A stretch of 64,000 bases of DNA from Armatimonadota bacterium (GCA_013359125.1 JABWCR010000018.1:1-64000), one strand, 5' to 3'. Counted from the first letter of the stretch, positions 31,647 to 39,908 are shown. The notes: a model not told the origin generated them from the sequence alone. Numbers and translations: made by a program.

Positions 31647-31661
31647 ATTCTACCTGTCAGG
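31647..31661 (-). promoter_or_regulatory. Leaderless ftsY promoter with CCTGACAGG element
   Basis: Minus strand CCTGACAGGTAGAAT, identical over 15 bases to the fdsB element. The -10 TAGAAT (31647-31652) ends 6 nt before the ATG. Confidence 0.7.
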
Positions 31662-31691
31662 GTTTTTGCGTAGAAATCGACAGCCATGTGG

Positions 31692-31699
31692 GGTATTAT
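31692..31699 (+). promoter_or_regulatory. -10 box upstream of the 81-aa gene
   Basis: GGTATTAT, 31 nt before the ATG at 31731; a GGAGG Shine-Dalgarno follows at 31718-31722. It is divergent to the ftsY promoter. Confidence 0.55.
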
Positions 31700-31730
31700 A
31701 GGCACAACAAATAGCGTGGAGGAACCTTGT

Positions 31731-31976
31731 ATGCCGCAAGTAGACGATCGCAGGAGCTATCTCTCCAGTTTGTTGAAGCAGTTCAAGGAGGGTCAACTAT
31801 CCATGGATGAGGCGTTGAATGCTATCCGCAAGCGTAAGCCCAATCAGGCAAAAATGGACGGCGCCAAGCAGTTCGCCAAGATGATTGCCGATGGGAAATT
31901 CGACGAGGCATTTGCCAAGTATCGCTTCGGACTTAAAAACGTTCGAGGCCCTCGCCGCAAGAAAAAGAGCGCCTAA
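31731..31976 (+). CDS. Small basic protein of unknown function
   Basis: An 81-aa protein, mainly predicted alpha-helical (LLKQFKEGQLSMDEALNAIRK), ending in a basic KNVRGPRRKKKS tail that suggests nucleic-acid or ribosome contact. I do not recognise a family. The start ATG has an SD (GGAGG, 8 nt away) and a -10 box, so it is a real gene. Its last 44 nt overlap the end of deoB on the opposite strand. Confidence 0.7.
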   Translation: MPQVDDRRSYLSSLLKQFKEGQLSMDEALNAIRKRKPNQAKMDGAKQFAKMIADGKFDEAFAKYRFGLKNVRGPRRKKKSA

Positions 31977-33081
31977 CGGCCTCTGCTATTGTGGAGAGGG
32001 TGTCTATGACACCAAGGCATCGGCCGGGCTCGCCCGGCCGATGCCATAACAAGGGTACATATTCTCGCGAATGGTCAGTGCTCGGAGTCGTCGGGTCGTT
32101 GCCGTGATCCGCAGTAACGATCAGCTCGCAATCTTTCGGCATTGCCTGTAGAAAGTCGGCCAGGCGGGCGTCGAACTCTTCGAGCGCTTTTGCAAAGCCT
32201 TGCGGATCGTTTCGATGGCCGTACAACATATCAAAGTCTTCGAAGTTGACAAAGATGAACGGCTCGTCTCTTTCTAACGCTCGACAGAGCGCATCCCAAT
32301 GCTCTGGATTTGATTGCGTCCGCTCCGTATAGGCAAAACCGCGTCCAGCAAAGAGTTCTGGCACAACCCCAAGTCCGCAGACCTTGACTCCCGCTTCTGC
32401 CAGGTCGTCTAACAGATTGCGAGGCGGCGGAAGCGGAAAGTCCTTTCTGCGCTCGGTTCTTCCAAATCCGCCGTTCGGATTGTCTTCAAAGGGTCGCGCG
32501 ATGACGCGGCCCACGCCGTGTTCGCCCACCAGCAGGCCCCTTGCAATTTGGCAATATTCGTAAAGTTTGTCGATGGGCACGATCGCTTCGTGGCAGGCGA
32601 CTTGAAAGACGCTATCGGCGCTGGTATAGACGATTGGGAAACCGGTTTCGACGTGCAACTGGCCCATCTGCGCGATGATCTCGGTGCCGCTGGCCGGACG
32701 GTTTCCCAAGGTCTGCGTGCCGATGCGCTTCTCGTACTCGCGGATGAGGGCGGTCGGAAATCCGTTCGGATAGGTGGGCAACGGTCGATCCAAGATAACG
32801 CCCATCATTTCCCAATGTCCGGTTACGCTGTCCTTGCCTATCGATCTGAAGCCGCATTTTCCGTAGTCTGCAATCGGGTTTTCGACGGGATCGACGCCCA
32901 AGATAGGTTCAATATTGCCAAGCCCCATCGATCCAAGAGTCGGCAGATCAAGACCCCCGACGGCCCTTGCCGTATTCGGCAGCGTGCTGCCTTCGTTTTC
33001 GCCCGCGTCGCCGAACGATGGCGCATCGGGCATGGGGCCGATGCCGCAGCCGTCAAGAACCATCAGGATCGTCCGGGGCAT
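31933..33081 (-). CDS. deoB: Phosphopentomutase, with an altered C-terminus
   Basis: A 382-aa phosphopentomutase interconverting (deoxy)ribose-1- and 5-phosphates in nucleoside salvage. Metal sites appear in MVLDGCGIGPMPDA, TADHGNDPTTPSTDHSRE and FVNFEDFDMLYGHR; SIGKDSVTGHWEMMG carries the nucleophile region. After REYVPLL (about residue 344) the usual family ending seems replaced by about 37 residues encoded by a strong palindrome (32016-32045) and downstream sequence. The ORF then runs 44 nt into the opposing gene. The catalytic core is intact. ATG 33081 is 7 nt after a TAGAAT box. Confidence 0.93.
   Translation of the reverse strand: MPRTILMVLDGCGIGPMPDAPSFGDAGENEGSTLPNTARAVGGLDLPTLGSMGLGNIEPILGVDPVENPIADYGKCGFRSIGKDSVTGHWEMMGVILDRPLPTYPNGFPTALIREYEKRIGTQTLGNRPASGTEIIAQMGQLHVETGFPIVYTSADSVFQVACHEAIVPIDKLYEYCQIARGLLVGEHGVGRVIARPFEDNPNGGFGRTERRKDFPLPPPRNLLDDLAEAGVKVCGLGVVPELFAGRGFAYTERTQSNPEHWDALCRALERDEPFIFVNFEDFDMLYGHRNDPQGFAKALEEFDARLADFLQAMPKDCELIVTADHGNDPTTPSTDHSREYVPLLWHRPGEPGRCLGVIDTLSTIAEAVRRSFSCGEGLERF
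31999..32045. repeat. Tandem hairpins inside the 3' end of deoB
   Basis: Two perfect palindromes sit side by side. One is GGTGTC-TAT-GACACC (31999-32013). The other has 14-bp arms (32016-32029 and 32032-32045, GC-rich, 2-nt centre). They lie between the two convergent genes and would work as a bidirectional terminator, or represent an inserted repeat read through by deoB. No clear T-run follows. Confidence 0.7.
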
Positions 33082-33088
33082 GGGGTCG

Positions 33089-33105
33089 ATTCTACCCGGT
33101 AGAAT
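33089..33105. promoter_or_regulatory. Palindromic divergent leaderless promoter, deoB/MFS
   Basis: Perfect inverted repeat ATTCTACC-C-GGTAGAAT. Each arm is an extended -10 box: the minus-strand TAGAAT (33089-33094) is 7 nt from the deoB ATG and the plus-strand TAGAAT (33100-33105) is 6 nt from the MFS ATG. The whole intergenic gap is 30 bp. Confidence 0.75.
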
Positions 33106-33111
33106 GGGGGT

Positions 33112-34203
33112 ATGAATCCCCGTCGCGGCGCGCTGGCTGCAGTTGCGTTTGCGGCTTTTTTCGATACGTTTGCTCTGGCGCCTGTCCTGTCAAAGTATGC
33201 ACAGTCGATCGGAGCGGACGGCTTTTGGATCGGTCTGATTCTGAGCGTCTACTCGCTGGCCAATCTTGGTTTCAGCTTTGTCAGCGGGCCGTTGATCGAT
33301 CGATTTGGCCGGCAAAGACCGATGTGGATCAGCCTTGCGCTGACCGCGCCCATTCTCTTCGGTTACGGCTTGTGCGATGCGCCTTGGCAACTCCTAATCC
33401 TTCGCATTCTGCATGGTGCGGCAGGCGCCGTGTTTCTGCCTTCGCTCTTTACTTATGCCATGGACAGAGGATCGCCCGCGAAGGCAGCCGGCCGACTGGG
33501 GGCGGTCATAGCGGCGGTAGCCGTCGTCGCGCCGCCCATCTCGGGCCAATTGGCGGCAAGGTATGGCTATCAAGCATCGTTTGCTCTGGCGGGCGGAATG
33601 ATGCTAGTCGGGGCCGTCGCGGCTTTGGCCTGGGTGTCCGAACCACGAGAGCCGAGAGAAAAGGCAACGGTTTCGATCCTGAGTCTTAAGGCTGCGATCA
33701 GCGTCGCCCTCATGACGTTCTCGATGACTTGCGCTTTGAGCATGCTCCCGTATCGATTGCCTTTGGTCATGGCGGACGCGCGCGCGGCGGGGCAGGCGTT
33801 CGGAATATATGCACTGGCGGCGTTCATCGTCATGTGGCGATATCGCAACGGGAGCATGGCGGCAGCGGTCGCCGGGGTATTGGTCGCGATGCTGGCTACC
33901 GGCGCTATTGCCTTCTTGACTGCCGACGCGAGCCTTTATCTTGCGATGGGATGGGCGGGATTCGGCTTCGGTCTCGCGTTTCCCAGTCTCAATAGTTTGG
34001 CTCACTCATCTGCGCCCGACGCCGCAAAGGGAAGGGCTATGGCGCTTTTTTATGGGGCATACTCGCTGGGCTACGGAGCCGGGCCTTTGATCTACTCGAA
34101 GCATGGGATCGCCGGTTCGCTCGTTTTGTCGGGTTTTTCCCTCTTGCTGGCCGGGACAATTTTTTCCAAAAGTAGCAGGAATCTTGAAAAAGGCCGTGTA
34201 TAA
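33112..34203 (+). CDS. Major facilitator superfamily transporter
   Basis: A 363-aa inner-membrane transporter with about 11-12 helices. The loop 2-3 signature FVSGPLIDRFGRQRPMW (G-x-x-x-D-R-x-G-R) is clear, and a second-half repeat appears near GYGAGPLIYS. It is shorter than the usual ~400 aa. The substrate is unknown. The ATG is 6 nt after a TAGAAT box with no Shine-Dalgarno, so it is predicted leaderless and divergent from deoB. Confidence 0.9.
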   Translation: MNPRRGALAAVAFAAFFDTFALAPVLSKYAQSIGADGFWIGLILSVYSLANLGFSFVSGPLIDRFGRQRPMWISLALTAPILFGYGLCDAPWQLLILRILHGAAGAVFLPSLFTYAMDRGSPAKAAGRLGAVIAAVAVVAPPISGQLAARYGYQASFALAGGMMLVGAVAALAWVSEPREPREKATVSILSLKAAISVALMTFSMTCALSMLPYRLPLVMADARAAGQAFGIYALAAFIVMWRYRNGSMAAAVAGVLVAMLATGAIAFLTADASLYLAMGWAGFGFGLAFPSLNSLAHSSAPDAAKGRAMALFYGAYSLGYGAGPLIYSKHGIAGSLVLSGFSLLLAGTIFSKSSRNLEKGRV

Positions 34204-34204
34204 T
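34199..34204 (+). promoter_or_regulatory. -10 box of the porin-like gene
   Basis: TATAAT preceded by TG, overlapping the last codons of the MFS gene. It gives a leader of about 70 nt with AAGGAGG (34264-34270) 8 nt before the ATG. Confidence 0.6.
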
Positions 34205-34278
34205 GGGTAATAGCGGCGAGTAGGCGCAACGAGGAAAGCATGCGCGCCGCGAACTGACAACCCAAGGAGGGATGCGCA

Positions 34279-35283
34279 ATGCGCAAAATTGCATGGAGTT
34301 TGACGTTGGTCGCGGCGACGAGCATAGTCGCCTTGGCCTTTGACCCACAGATCAAGCTTGGCGGCTGGATGGTCAACGAACTGAAGTCGTCTCGGACGAC
34401 GGGCATGACGTCTGGCAACATCGACACGCTGGATTTTCTGACTCGAAACGTTCGGATCAATCTGGATGCGACCGTCAGCGAGAAGTCGACCGTCCGGATT
34501 TCTTCGGATGTCGATAGCTCTTCGTTTCTCGGTTCGTTTGTGCTGCAAGACGCTTACCTGGACAAACAGTGGAGCGAGACTTTTCGTCTCCAGGCTGGCC
34601 AGCACCTCGTTCCTTTTAGCCAAGACGCGCTGACCGACGAAGTGGATCGCTGGAGCTTTGACCGCAACATTATCACGGATCGGACTTTGGGCGGCAATCC
34701 CCGAGACATTGGGGTAACGCTCACCGGTACCGGGATGAACGGTGAAGATCGCGGCACGTTCTACTATGGCGCGGGCGTCTACAACGGCAGCGGGCCGAAC
34801 GCTCCTAACGACAACGACGAGATGGACTTTCTTGGTTTCGTCGGGTACAACGCCAGCAATTGGCGGATCGGCGGCTCCTTCATGACCGGCGATCATAATG
34901 TCGCAGGCAACAATCGAAAGCGCGACCGATGGAGCGTGGACGGAAATTGGAACTGGAACAACATCTGGGTTCGCGGTCAGTATGCTGCCGGCCAGGGCGA
35001 TATGCCCACGCCAGGCTTTATCACCACGACCGACGTTCGCGGCTACTTTGGCGAGATCGGTACCACAGGCGACGACGGCAAGTGGGCCGCATGGGCTCGG
35101 TTCAGCAGTTGGGATCCGGACACCAGCGCCGGCTCCAATAACATCGAGCAGTTCCAACTTGGCTTTGGCTATCAGTGCGCGCCGAACATCCGCACATCGA
35201 TAGCCTGGGAGCGATACGACGACAAGGCATCCCCGGGACACATGACCTGGATCGCTGGTCGGATCACTTCTGACTTTCGTTAA
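34279..35283 (+). CDS. Outer-membrane porin-like beta-barrel protein
   Basis: A 334-aa exported protein. A signal peptide covers about residues 1-20 (WSLTLVAATSIVALA). Alternating amphipathic strands with many Gly, Asn and aromatic residues follow (YGAGVYNGSGPN, WRIGGSFMTGDHN, FQLGFGYQC). LFAGQHLVPFSQDAL-like features (QAGQHLVPFSQDALTDE) resemble phosphate-selective porins (OprO/OprP). It probably forms a diffusion channel. It has a strong Shine-Dalgarno and is followed by a strong terminator, consistent with abundant expression. Confidence 0.82.
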   Translation: MRKIAWSLTLVAATSIVALAFDPQIKLGGWMVNELKSSRTTGMTSGNIDTLDFLTRNVRINLDATVSEKSTVRISSDVDSSSFLGSFVLQDAYLDKQWSETFRLQAGQHLVPFSQDALTDEVDRWSFDRNIITDRTLGGNPRDIGVTLTGTGMNGEDRGTFYYGAGVYNGSGPNAPNDNDEMDFLGFVGYNASNWRIGGSFMTGDHNVAGNNRKRDRWSVDGNWNWNNIWVRGQYAAGQGDMPTPGFITTTDVRGYFGEIGTTGDDGKWAAWARFSSWDPDTSAGSNNIEQFQLGFGYQCAPNIRTSIAWERYDDKASPGHMTWIAGRITSDFR

Positions 35284-35293
35284 GTGCATCACT

Positions 35294-35328
35294 ACCGCGG
35301 CGAGGCATTCGCCTCGCCGCGGTCTTTC
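35294..35328 (+). terminator. Strong terminator after the porin-like gene
   Basis: A 13-bp stem (35294-35306 with 35311-35323, ATTC loop) followed by CTTTC. The GC-rich stem is perfect. Confidence 0.82.
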
Positions 35329-35360
35329 ATAAGGACACTCTCGCTAAAGGAGGCGAACCC

Positions 35361-36110
35361 GTGTTAAAGCTGCGGTTAATCAGCTTGCTTGTTGTTGCGC
35401 TTGCAGCGTCTGCCTGGTCTCAAACGGTCATGGCGGGTACCGACTATCTCATGTCTTCCAACGGAAGCCGATTTCTGTTTCCAGCTCCGTTCAACCAGAT
35501 GGTTAACTTTATGGGCAATCCGACCGCGATCGATCCAACTTCGGCCGGCCTGCCGCCCAGCACGTTCCTGGGGGCTACCGACACGATCGTGCGCCGATTA
35601 CAGGACATCGATCTCTCCAGCGGCTCTGGCGTAACGCAGTTGCGAATGCTGGACCTGGCTCTGCAAAGCGTCAACCCAGTGTTCGGATTCGGCACGTCGT
35701 TTCACGTGTTCGTCTCGCTCAACCCCTCTATCCCATCGTTGGGACAGATGACTGTTCGTGCGAACCGTACGTTCGACTCGGATATTTTGGTCAACTTTCG
35801 CGCGCTGTTCGTGGATGTCAACAATCCTAACATCCGATTTACCAATGATTTTGAAAAGCGGTTTACGGCGACCAACGCGACATGGACCGAACACGAGGTG
35901 CCCGGTATGCCTCGCATCGTGTTCGACTATCCCGATGCTCGCGCCAACGTTCACTCGAACGCACCGGCCAATCATTTCGATTTCTTCGTGCCCGATTTTG
36001 TGCTGCACGATGCGGGCGATGGGCGGCATGTAGTGAAGACGACGCCAGAGCCGGGCAGTTTGATGGCGCTGGGCTTAGGCTTGGTTTCGTTGATTCGGCG
36101 AAGAAAGTAG
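35361..36110 (+). CDS. PEP-CTERM sorted exported protein
   Basis: A 249-aa exported protein. A signal peptide covers about residues 1-25. The C-terminus has the PEP-CTERM sorting signal: TPEPGSLMALG, a hydrophobic helix LGLGLVSLI and the basic tail RRRK. Such proteins are cut and anchored by an exosortase, which is not in the window. The middle is unrecognised, rich in beta-strand-type sequence. The start is GTG with an AAAGGAGG ribosome-binding site. Confidence 0.85.
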   Translation: MLKLRLISLLVVALAASAWSQTVMAGTDYLMSSNGSRFLFPAPFNQMVNFMGNPTAIDPTSAGLPPSTFLGATDTIVRRLQDIDLSSGSGVTQLRMLDLALQSVNPVFGFGTSFHVFVSLNPSIPSLGQMTVRANRTFDSDILVNFRALFVDVNNPNIRFTNDFEKRFTATNATWTEHEVPGMPRIVFDYPDARANVHSNAPANHFDFFVPDFVLHDAGDGRHVVKTTPEPGSLMALGLGLVSLIRRRK

Positions 36111-36146
36111 CAGGAAAGGGGCGCCTAACGCCGAAACTGCATCTCG

Positions 36147-36941
36147 ATGTCCCATGCGAGCGATAACTGGTGGTTGACCGGCTTCGTGCTGGCCATCTGC
36201 GCCGGTATATTGCTTCGCATTGCAACGGGATTGCAGGGCAAGGCGCCTTTTATCCGCCGGATTGCCGGTCTGAACGCGATCGATGAGGCCGTAGGCCGCG
36301 CGACCGAGATGGGGCGACCGATCTTAATGGTGCCCGGCATCGGCGTATTTAGCATCATCCAGCTCCAAGCGCTCAACATCTTTACCTACGTTATCTCATT
36401 GGCCTGCAAGATGGCGACGCCTATACGCCTTTGCGTTGCCACCGCGCCGCTCTTTGCCTTGGCGCGCGATGCCGTTCAACGCGCCTATTCCGCCGCCGGC
36501 CGTCCCGATCAATACGATCCGACCGATGTGCGCTTCTTGACCGAGGAGCAGTTCGCGTTTGCCGCCAGCGTTTCGGGCCTGATCTTGCGCGAACAGGTCG
36601 CCGCCACCTTTCTAATGGGCGAGTTTTACGCCGAATCGCTCATCTTTGCCGAGACGGCCAACAGGGTCGGCGCGATACAGATCGCTTCGTCCACCCAGAT
36701 CACGCAAACGCCCTTCTTTATTGCGGCGTGCGACTACGTGCTCATCGGCGACGAGTTTTATGCCGCCAGCGCCTACCTGAGCCGCGAACCCGTTGCAATG
36801 GGCAGCCTAATCGGGCAGGACTACGGTAAGATCGCTTTCGTCTTGTTGATTTTGCTGGGGAGCCTCATCTTAACGGCGACCGGCAACTTGCACGTTAGCG
36901 ATACGCCTCTATTGACCGACCTCTTGAGGCTTAAGCAGTGA
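36147..36941 (+). CDS. DUF6754-like membrane protein (first gene of a four-gene membrane operon)
   Basis: A 264-aa protein with a helix near residues 8-26, a soluble middle (about 40-215) and a C-terminal helix near 228-246. The middle contains GRPILMVPGIGVFS, SAAGRPDQYDPTDVRFLTEE and ASSTQITQTPFFIAACDY, which recall DUF6754 proteins. A large charged core between two membrane anchors suggests a cytoplasmic or periplasmic scaffold. It ends with GTGA overlap into the next gene. No Shine-Dalgarno is obvious. Its function is not known to me; the family name is from memory. Confidence 0.72.
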   Translation: MSHASDNWWLTGFVLAICAGILLRIATGLQGKAPFIRRIAGLNAIDEAVGRATEMGRPILMVPGIGVFSIIQLQALNIFTYVISLACKMATPIRLCVATAPLFALARDAVQRAYSAAGRPDQYDPTDVRFLTEEQFAFAASVSGLILREQVAATFLMGEFYAESLIFAETANRVGAIQIASSTQITQTPFFIAACDYVLIGDEFYAASAYLSREPVAMGSLIGQDYGKIAFVLLILLGSLILTATGNLHVSDTPLLTDLLRLKQ

Positions 36942-37762
36942 CCTGGTACAGGCTCGAGTCGCCTTGGAACTGGGTCGGCGCGGCGGGGGCCATCCTCGTC
37001 GGGTTTCTGGCTCTCTGGCTGATCAGCAAGACGCCGAACAAGTTTCGACGGCCATTGCTCGCCTTCGTCGTCTTCTTTAGCGGCCTGTTCTACGTCCTAG
37101 AGTTTTATCTGCCGGCCAACAGCAGCGACGGCGCGAACTTCCTGACGCCGGTGATCTCGTCGGTCGTTTCGCCGCTCAATCAGACTTTGGGCGCGATCCT
37201 TTTGGGTCTTGGCCTATTTAGCCTGGCTGGGATGCACGTTCGAAACGCGGTGCAGCGAAGGGAGAACTGGCCCTACTCGGTGGCTTTGCTGTTCGGCGCG
37301 GCGCTAATGCTGACGTTTGGGCTCTTTGTAGAGGACGGAGGCCTGCCAACGGACAACAAGGCAGCGCCCGCTTGGGCAGTCAACGGATACCAGTGGCTTT
37401 TCTACGGCCTTTATCAGAACCTGGACGCCACGATGTTCTCGCTCATTGCCTTTTATATCTTGTCGGCGGCTTATCGGGCCTTTCGCATCAAGACGATGGA
37501 AGCCGCGCTAATGATGGTAGCAGCCTTTGCCGTCCTGTTAGCCGTTACCGCCGGTCCGTTGCTCACTTCAGGATTGCCGAGCGAAGGCATTGCTTCGAAC
37601 TTGAGAGCAGAGAACGTCGGCGTATGGCTTTTGACCACCGTCTCGTCCCCCGCGCTGAGGGCGATCGATTTTGGCATCGGGTTGGGTCTGCTGGCGATGG
37701 GCTTGCGCATGTGGCTGGGGCTTGAGCGCGGCGCCCTGTTCGGCGAGGGGGCGTCCCAATGA
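36938..37762 (+). CDS. Polytopic membrane protein of the DUF6754-type operon
   Basis: A 274-aa integral membrane protein with about six to seven predicted helices (for example GAILVGFLALWLIS, LLAFVVFFSGLFYVLEF, FLLTAVTAGPLL-like regions). I find no family match. Conserved-looking charged/polar loops are few. It begins with GTG overlapping the previous TGA by 4 nt and ends with ATGA overlap into the next, so it is stoichiometrically coupled. It may form the channel or anchor of a complex with the other three. Confidence 0.65.
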   Translation: MTWYRLESPWNWVGAAGAILVGFLALWLISKTPNKFRRPLLAFVVFFSGLFYVLEFYLPANSSDGANFLTPVISSVVSPLNQTLGAILLGLGLFSLAGMHVRNAVQRRENWPYSVALLFGAALMLTFGLFVEDGGLPTDNKAAPAWAVNGYQWLFYGLYQNLDATMFSLIAFYILSAAYRAFRIKTMEAALMMVAAFAVLLAVTAGPLLTSGLPSEGIASNLRAENVGVWLLTTVSSPALRAIDFGIGLGLLAMGLRMWLGLERGALFGEGASQ

Positions 37763-38595
37763 GCCCGCGGATCGCTCAGAAACTGCTTGACCTGGATCGG
37801 CGCTGGCTCTATCTGTTGCTGTTCCTGGTCGTTACGATCTCGCACCTGTTGCCTATCAAAACGCCCGCCGTGCCGCTGCCCTGGTCTCAAAAGGCTTGGG
37901 ATGCGGTCGAAGCCGTGCCGGACGACAAGATCATCATTATCAACTCCTCTTGGGGATTGGGCAGCCGAGGCGAAAACATGCCTCAGTTAACTGCCTTGCT
38001 GACCCATGTGATGGCCAAGCGCAAGAAGTTTGTGCTGGCGACTTTCTATCCGACCGGCCTGCCCGTGGCGCAATCGGTTTTGGGGCCAAAGGTGGCGGAG
38101 TACGGATATCGCTATGGTGAGGACTATCTGACCGGCAAATACAGTCCTCAGGCCGACAACTTTGTCAAGGCATTTGCCGCGAACCCGATCGAGGCTTTGG
38201 GAAACGACGGCGTTCAGAAGCGATCGATGACCAGCTTCCCAATGATGCAGAACATAAAGTCGCTCGATGACATCGCCCTCGTCATCGAGGTTTCTGCGTC
38301 GGGATTTCACGAACCGTGGATTCGCTATCTGCCGCAGAAACCGGTCATCTTTTTCCCAACCTCTATCATGGCGCCCGAAGCGCTGCCTTACCTTGACGCG
38401 GGACAGTTAGAGGCGATCGTTTGGGGCGTCAAGGGCGCGTACGACTATGAACTGCTGAACGAGAAAGCCGGTATCGGCCGTTTGGGAATCGGTTCGAGAT
38501 ACGCCGCGCCTCTATCGGCGGGGATTGGGCTGATGGTCTTGGCAGTCGTTATCGGCAACATCGCGGCGGTCGTCGTCAAGCGAGGCGAGAAGTGA
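37759..38595 (+). CDS. Membrane-anchored protein with large soluble domain in the DUF6754-type operon
   Basis: A 278-aa protein with an N-terminal helix (about residues 14-32), a soluble alpha/beta domain of about 210 residues and a C-terminal helix (about 247-270). The soluble domain begins KIIIINSSWGLGSRGENMP and has KKFVLATFYPTGLPVAQ, beta-strand/loop patterns like a Rossmann-type fold, but no family is recognised. Both anchors suggest the domain faces the periplasm. Coupled by 4-nt overlaps to both neighbours. Confidence 0.65.
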   Translation: MSPRIAQKLLDLDRRWLYLLLFLVVTISHLLPIKTPAVPLPWSQKAWDAVEAVPDDKIIIINSSWGLGSRGENMPQLTALLTHVMAKRKKFVLATFYPTGLPVAQSVLGPKVAEYGYRYGEDYLTGKYSPQADNFVKAFAANPIEALGNDGVQKRSMTSFPMMQNIKSLDDIALVIEVSASGFHEPWIRYLPQKPVIFFPTSIMAPEALPYLDAGQLEAIVWGVKGAYDYELLNEKAGIGRLGIGSRYAAPLSAGIGLMVLAVVIGNIAAVVVKRGEK

Positions 38596-39323
38596 AACGC
38601 TCCAATCTCTTCTATCTGCTTCTATTCGTTGCGACCGTGGTTTTGGGTTCGGGCGCTTATTCGCGCTATGGGATGCCCGGCTTGGTAACTTTTGCCGGAG
38701 CGTTCGGCACCTTGGCGATCTATTCAATTTTGTACAAAGAGAACCCGGTGTTTCGCCTGGTCGAGCATGTTTACCTAGGCTTGGCGGCTGGCTATGTGGT
38801 CGTAGCGGCGGTCAATCTGCAATTGGTGCCCGACTACTTCATGAAGATCAAAGACGGCTACTGGATGTGGGGATTCGTGATCCCTGTCGGAATGCTGGCC
38901 TACTTTACCAACCACAAGCAGATGGGCTGGATGAGCCGCACGCCTATCTTGATCATGGGCGGCTTTCTGGCCGGGTTAGTGTTTCAGGCGTTCTCCAACA
39001 AGTATCTGCCTCAACTGAAGGCATCGATGGTCAGCCTGCAACCGACCGTTATGACCCTCTCGACCGACAATCCGGCAGAATTGAGCATTTCCGGTGCGAT
39101 TAACAACGCGATCTTCCTCATCACCCTCTGTTCGGCGATCATCTACTTCTTGTTCTCGTTCGAGCAGAAGAACAAAGGCATCCAAAGTACCGCGCGAGTC
39201 GGGCGGTTGCTGATTATGGTGGCGTTCGGGGCGATCTTTGGGTCTACCGTGATGACGCGGTTTGCGTTCTTTGTCGATCGGATGTACTTCTTACTCTTCG
39301 AGTGGCTCCGCATCCCCAACTGA
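38592..39323 (+). CDS. Polytopic membrane protein, last gene of the DUF6754-type operon
   Basis: A 243-aa integral membrane protein with about seven helices (LLLFVATVVLGSGAY, FAGAFGTLAIYSILY, GFVIPVGMLAYF, GGFLAGLVFQAF, and others). Its loop contains EHVYLGLAAGYVVVAAVN. The family is unknown to me. The GTG start overlaps the previous stop by 4 nt. The 3' end overlaps the DUF6544-like gene by 33 bp tail to tail, so the operon ends here. Confidence 0.65.
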   Translation: MKRSNLFYLLLFVATVVLGSGAYSRYGMPGLVTFAGAFGTLAIYSILYKENPVFRLVEHVYLGLAAGYVVVAAVNLQLVPDYFMKIKDGYWMWGFVIPVGMLAYFTNHKQMGWMSRTPILIMGGFLAGLVFQAFSNKYLPQLKASMVSLQPTVMTLSTDNPAELSISGAINNAIFLITLCSAIIYFLFSFEQKNKGIQSTARVGRLLIMVAFGAIFGSTVMTRFAFFVDRMYFLLFEWLRIPN

Positions 39324-39908
39324 CGCGCCATCCACCTCAAGCTCGGCGTGGAGTTCGTCGCCCCAGTAGGCAGTTGCGACCGACGCCACAGCGCCAAAGC
39401 CAAAGTCGTGCGGCAAGCGAAAGTCGATTCGATAGGGTCTCACCGCGCCCAGCCTCTTATCAGCCCGACGAAGACTAATGCTCGCGACGCCTGTTTCTCC
39501 CGGTATACGGCTTATCGCAATCTCTTCGGACTTCGCCTTGTTAGGCGCGAACCAGGCGGTGTAGGCGCAAAGCATCATCTCTTCTTCGCTCGGCAAACCG
39601 GGCCAAGCGTCAGGATATGGGCTGCCCATCTCGTCGCCCGCAGTTAGCACGGGCTTGCCAAACCAGCAGAGCTTGGCCTGAAAGACGTAGTCAACGCCTG
39701 GGTCAAGGTCCAGCCGCCACGTAAACGGTGCATAGAGCGCGCCGAACCCCCAAAGCCTGGCAATGGCGATGCGGCCCCGACCCCATGCTTGAACCTTGCA
39801 CGGGCGACTAGCGGGTTTTGCAGGCGGTTTGGGGCGAACCTGTAGGCCAGCGTATGCGATTGCGGTCAATCCGACCAAAGCCCCCAACAGTCGCTTGATC
39901 CTTCTCAT
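39291..39908 (-). CDS. DUF6544-like exported or membrane-anchored protein
   Basis: A 205-aa protein with an N-terminal hydrophobic segment (about residues 8-24). Segments such as GDEMGSPYPDAWPGLPSEEEMMLCAYTAWFAP and LPHDFGFGAVASVATAYWGDEL fit DUF6544 proteins, where a conserved acid and a 'W-F/P' element recur. Function is unknown. It is the last gene of a six-gene minus-strand operon and its start overlaps the ABC permease by 4 nt. Confidence 0.62.
   Translation of the reverse strand: MRRIKRLLGALVGLTAIAYAGLQVRPKPPAKPASRPCKVQAWGRGRIAIARLWGFGALYAPFTWRLDLDPGVDYVFQAKLCWFGKPVLTAGDEMGSPYPDAWPGLPSEEEMMLCAYTAWFAPNKAKSEEIAISRIPGETGVASISLRRADKRLGAVRPYRIDFRLPHDFGFGAVASVATAYWGDELHAELEVDGASVGDAEPLEE

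Noticed and set aside
34006-35292. 428-aa minus-strand ORF opposite the MFS and porin-like genes
   Set aside because: It covers the promoter and Shine-Dalgarno of the porin-like gene and has no family features.
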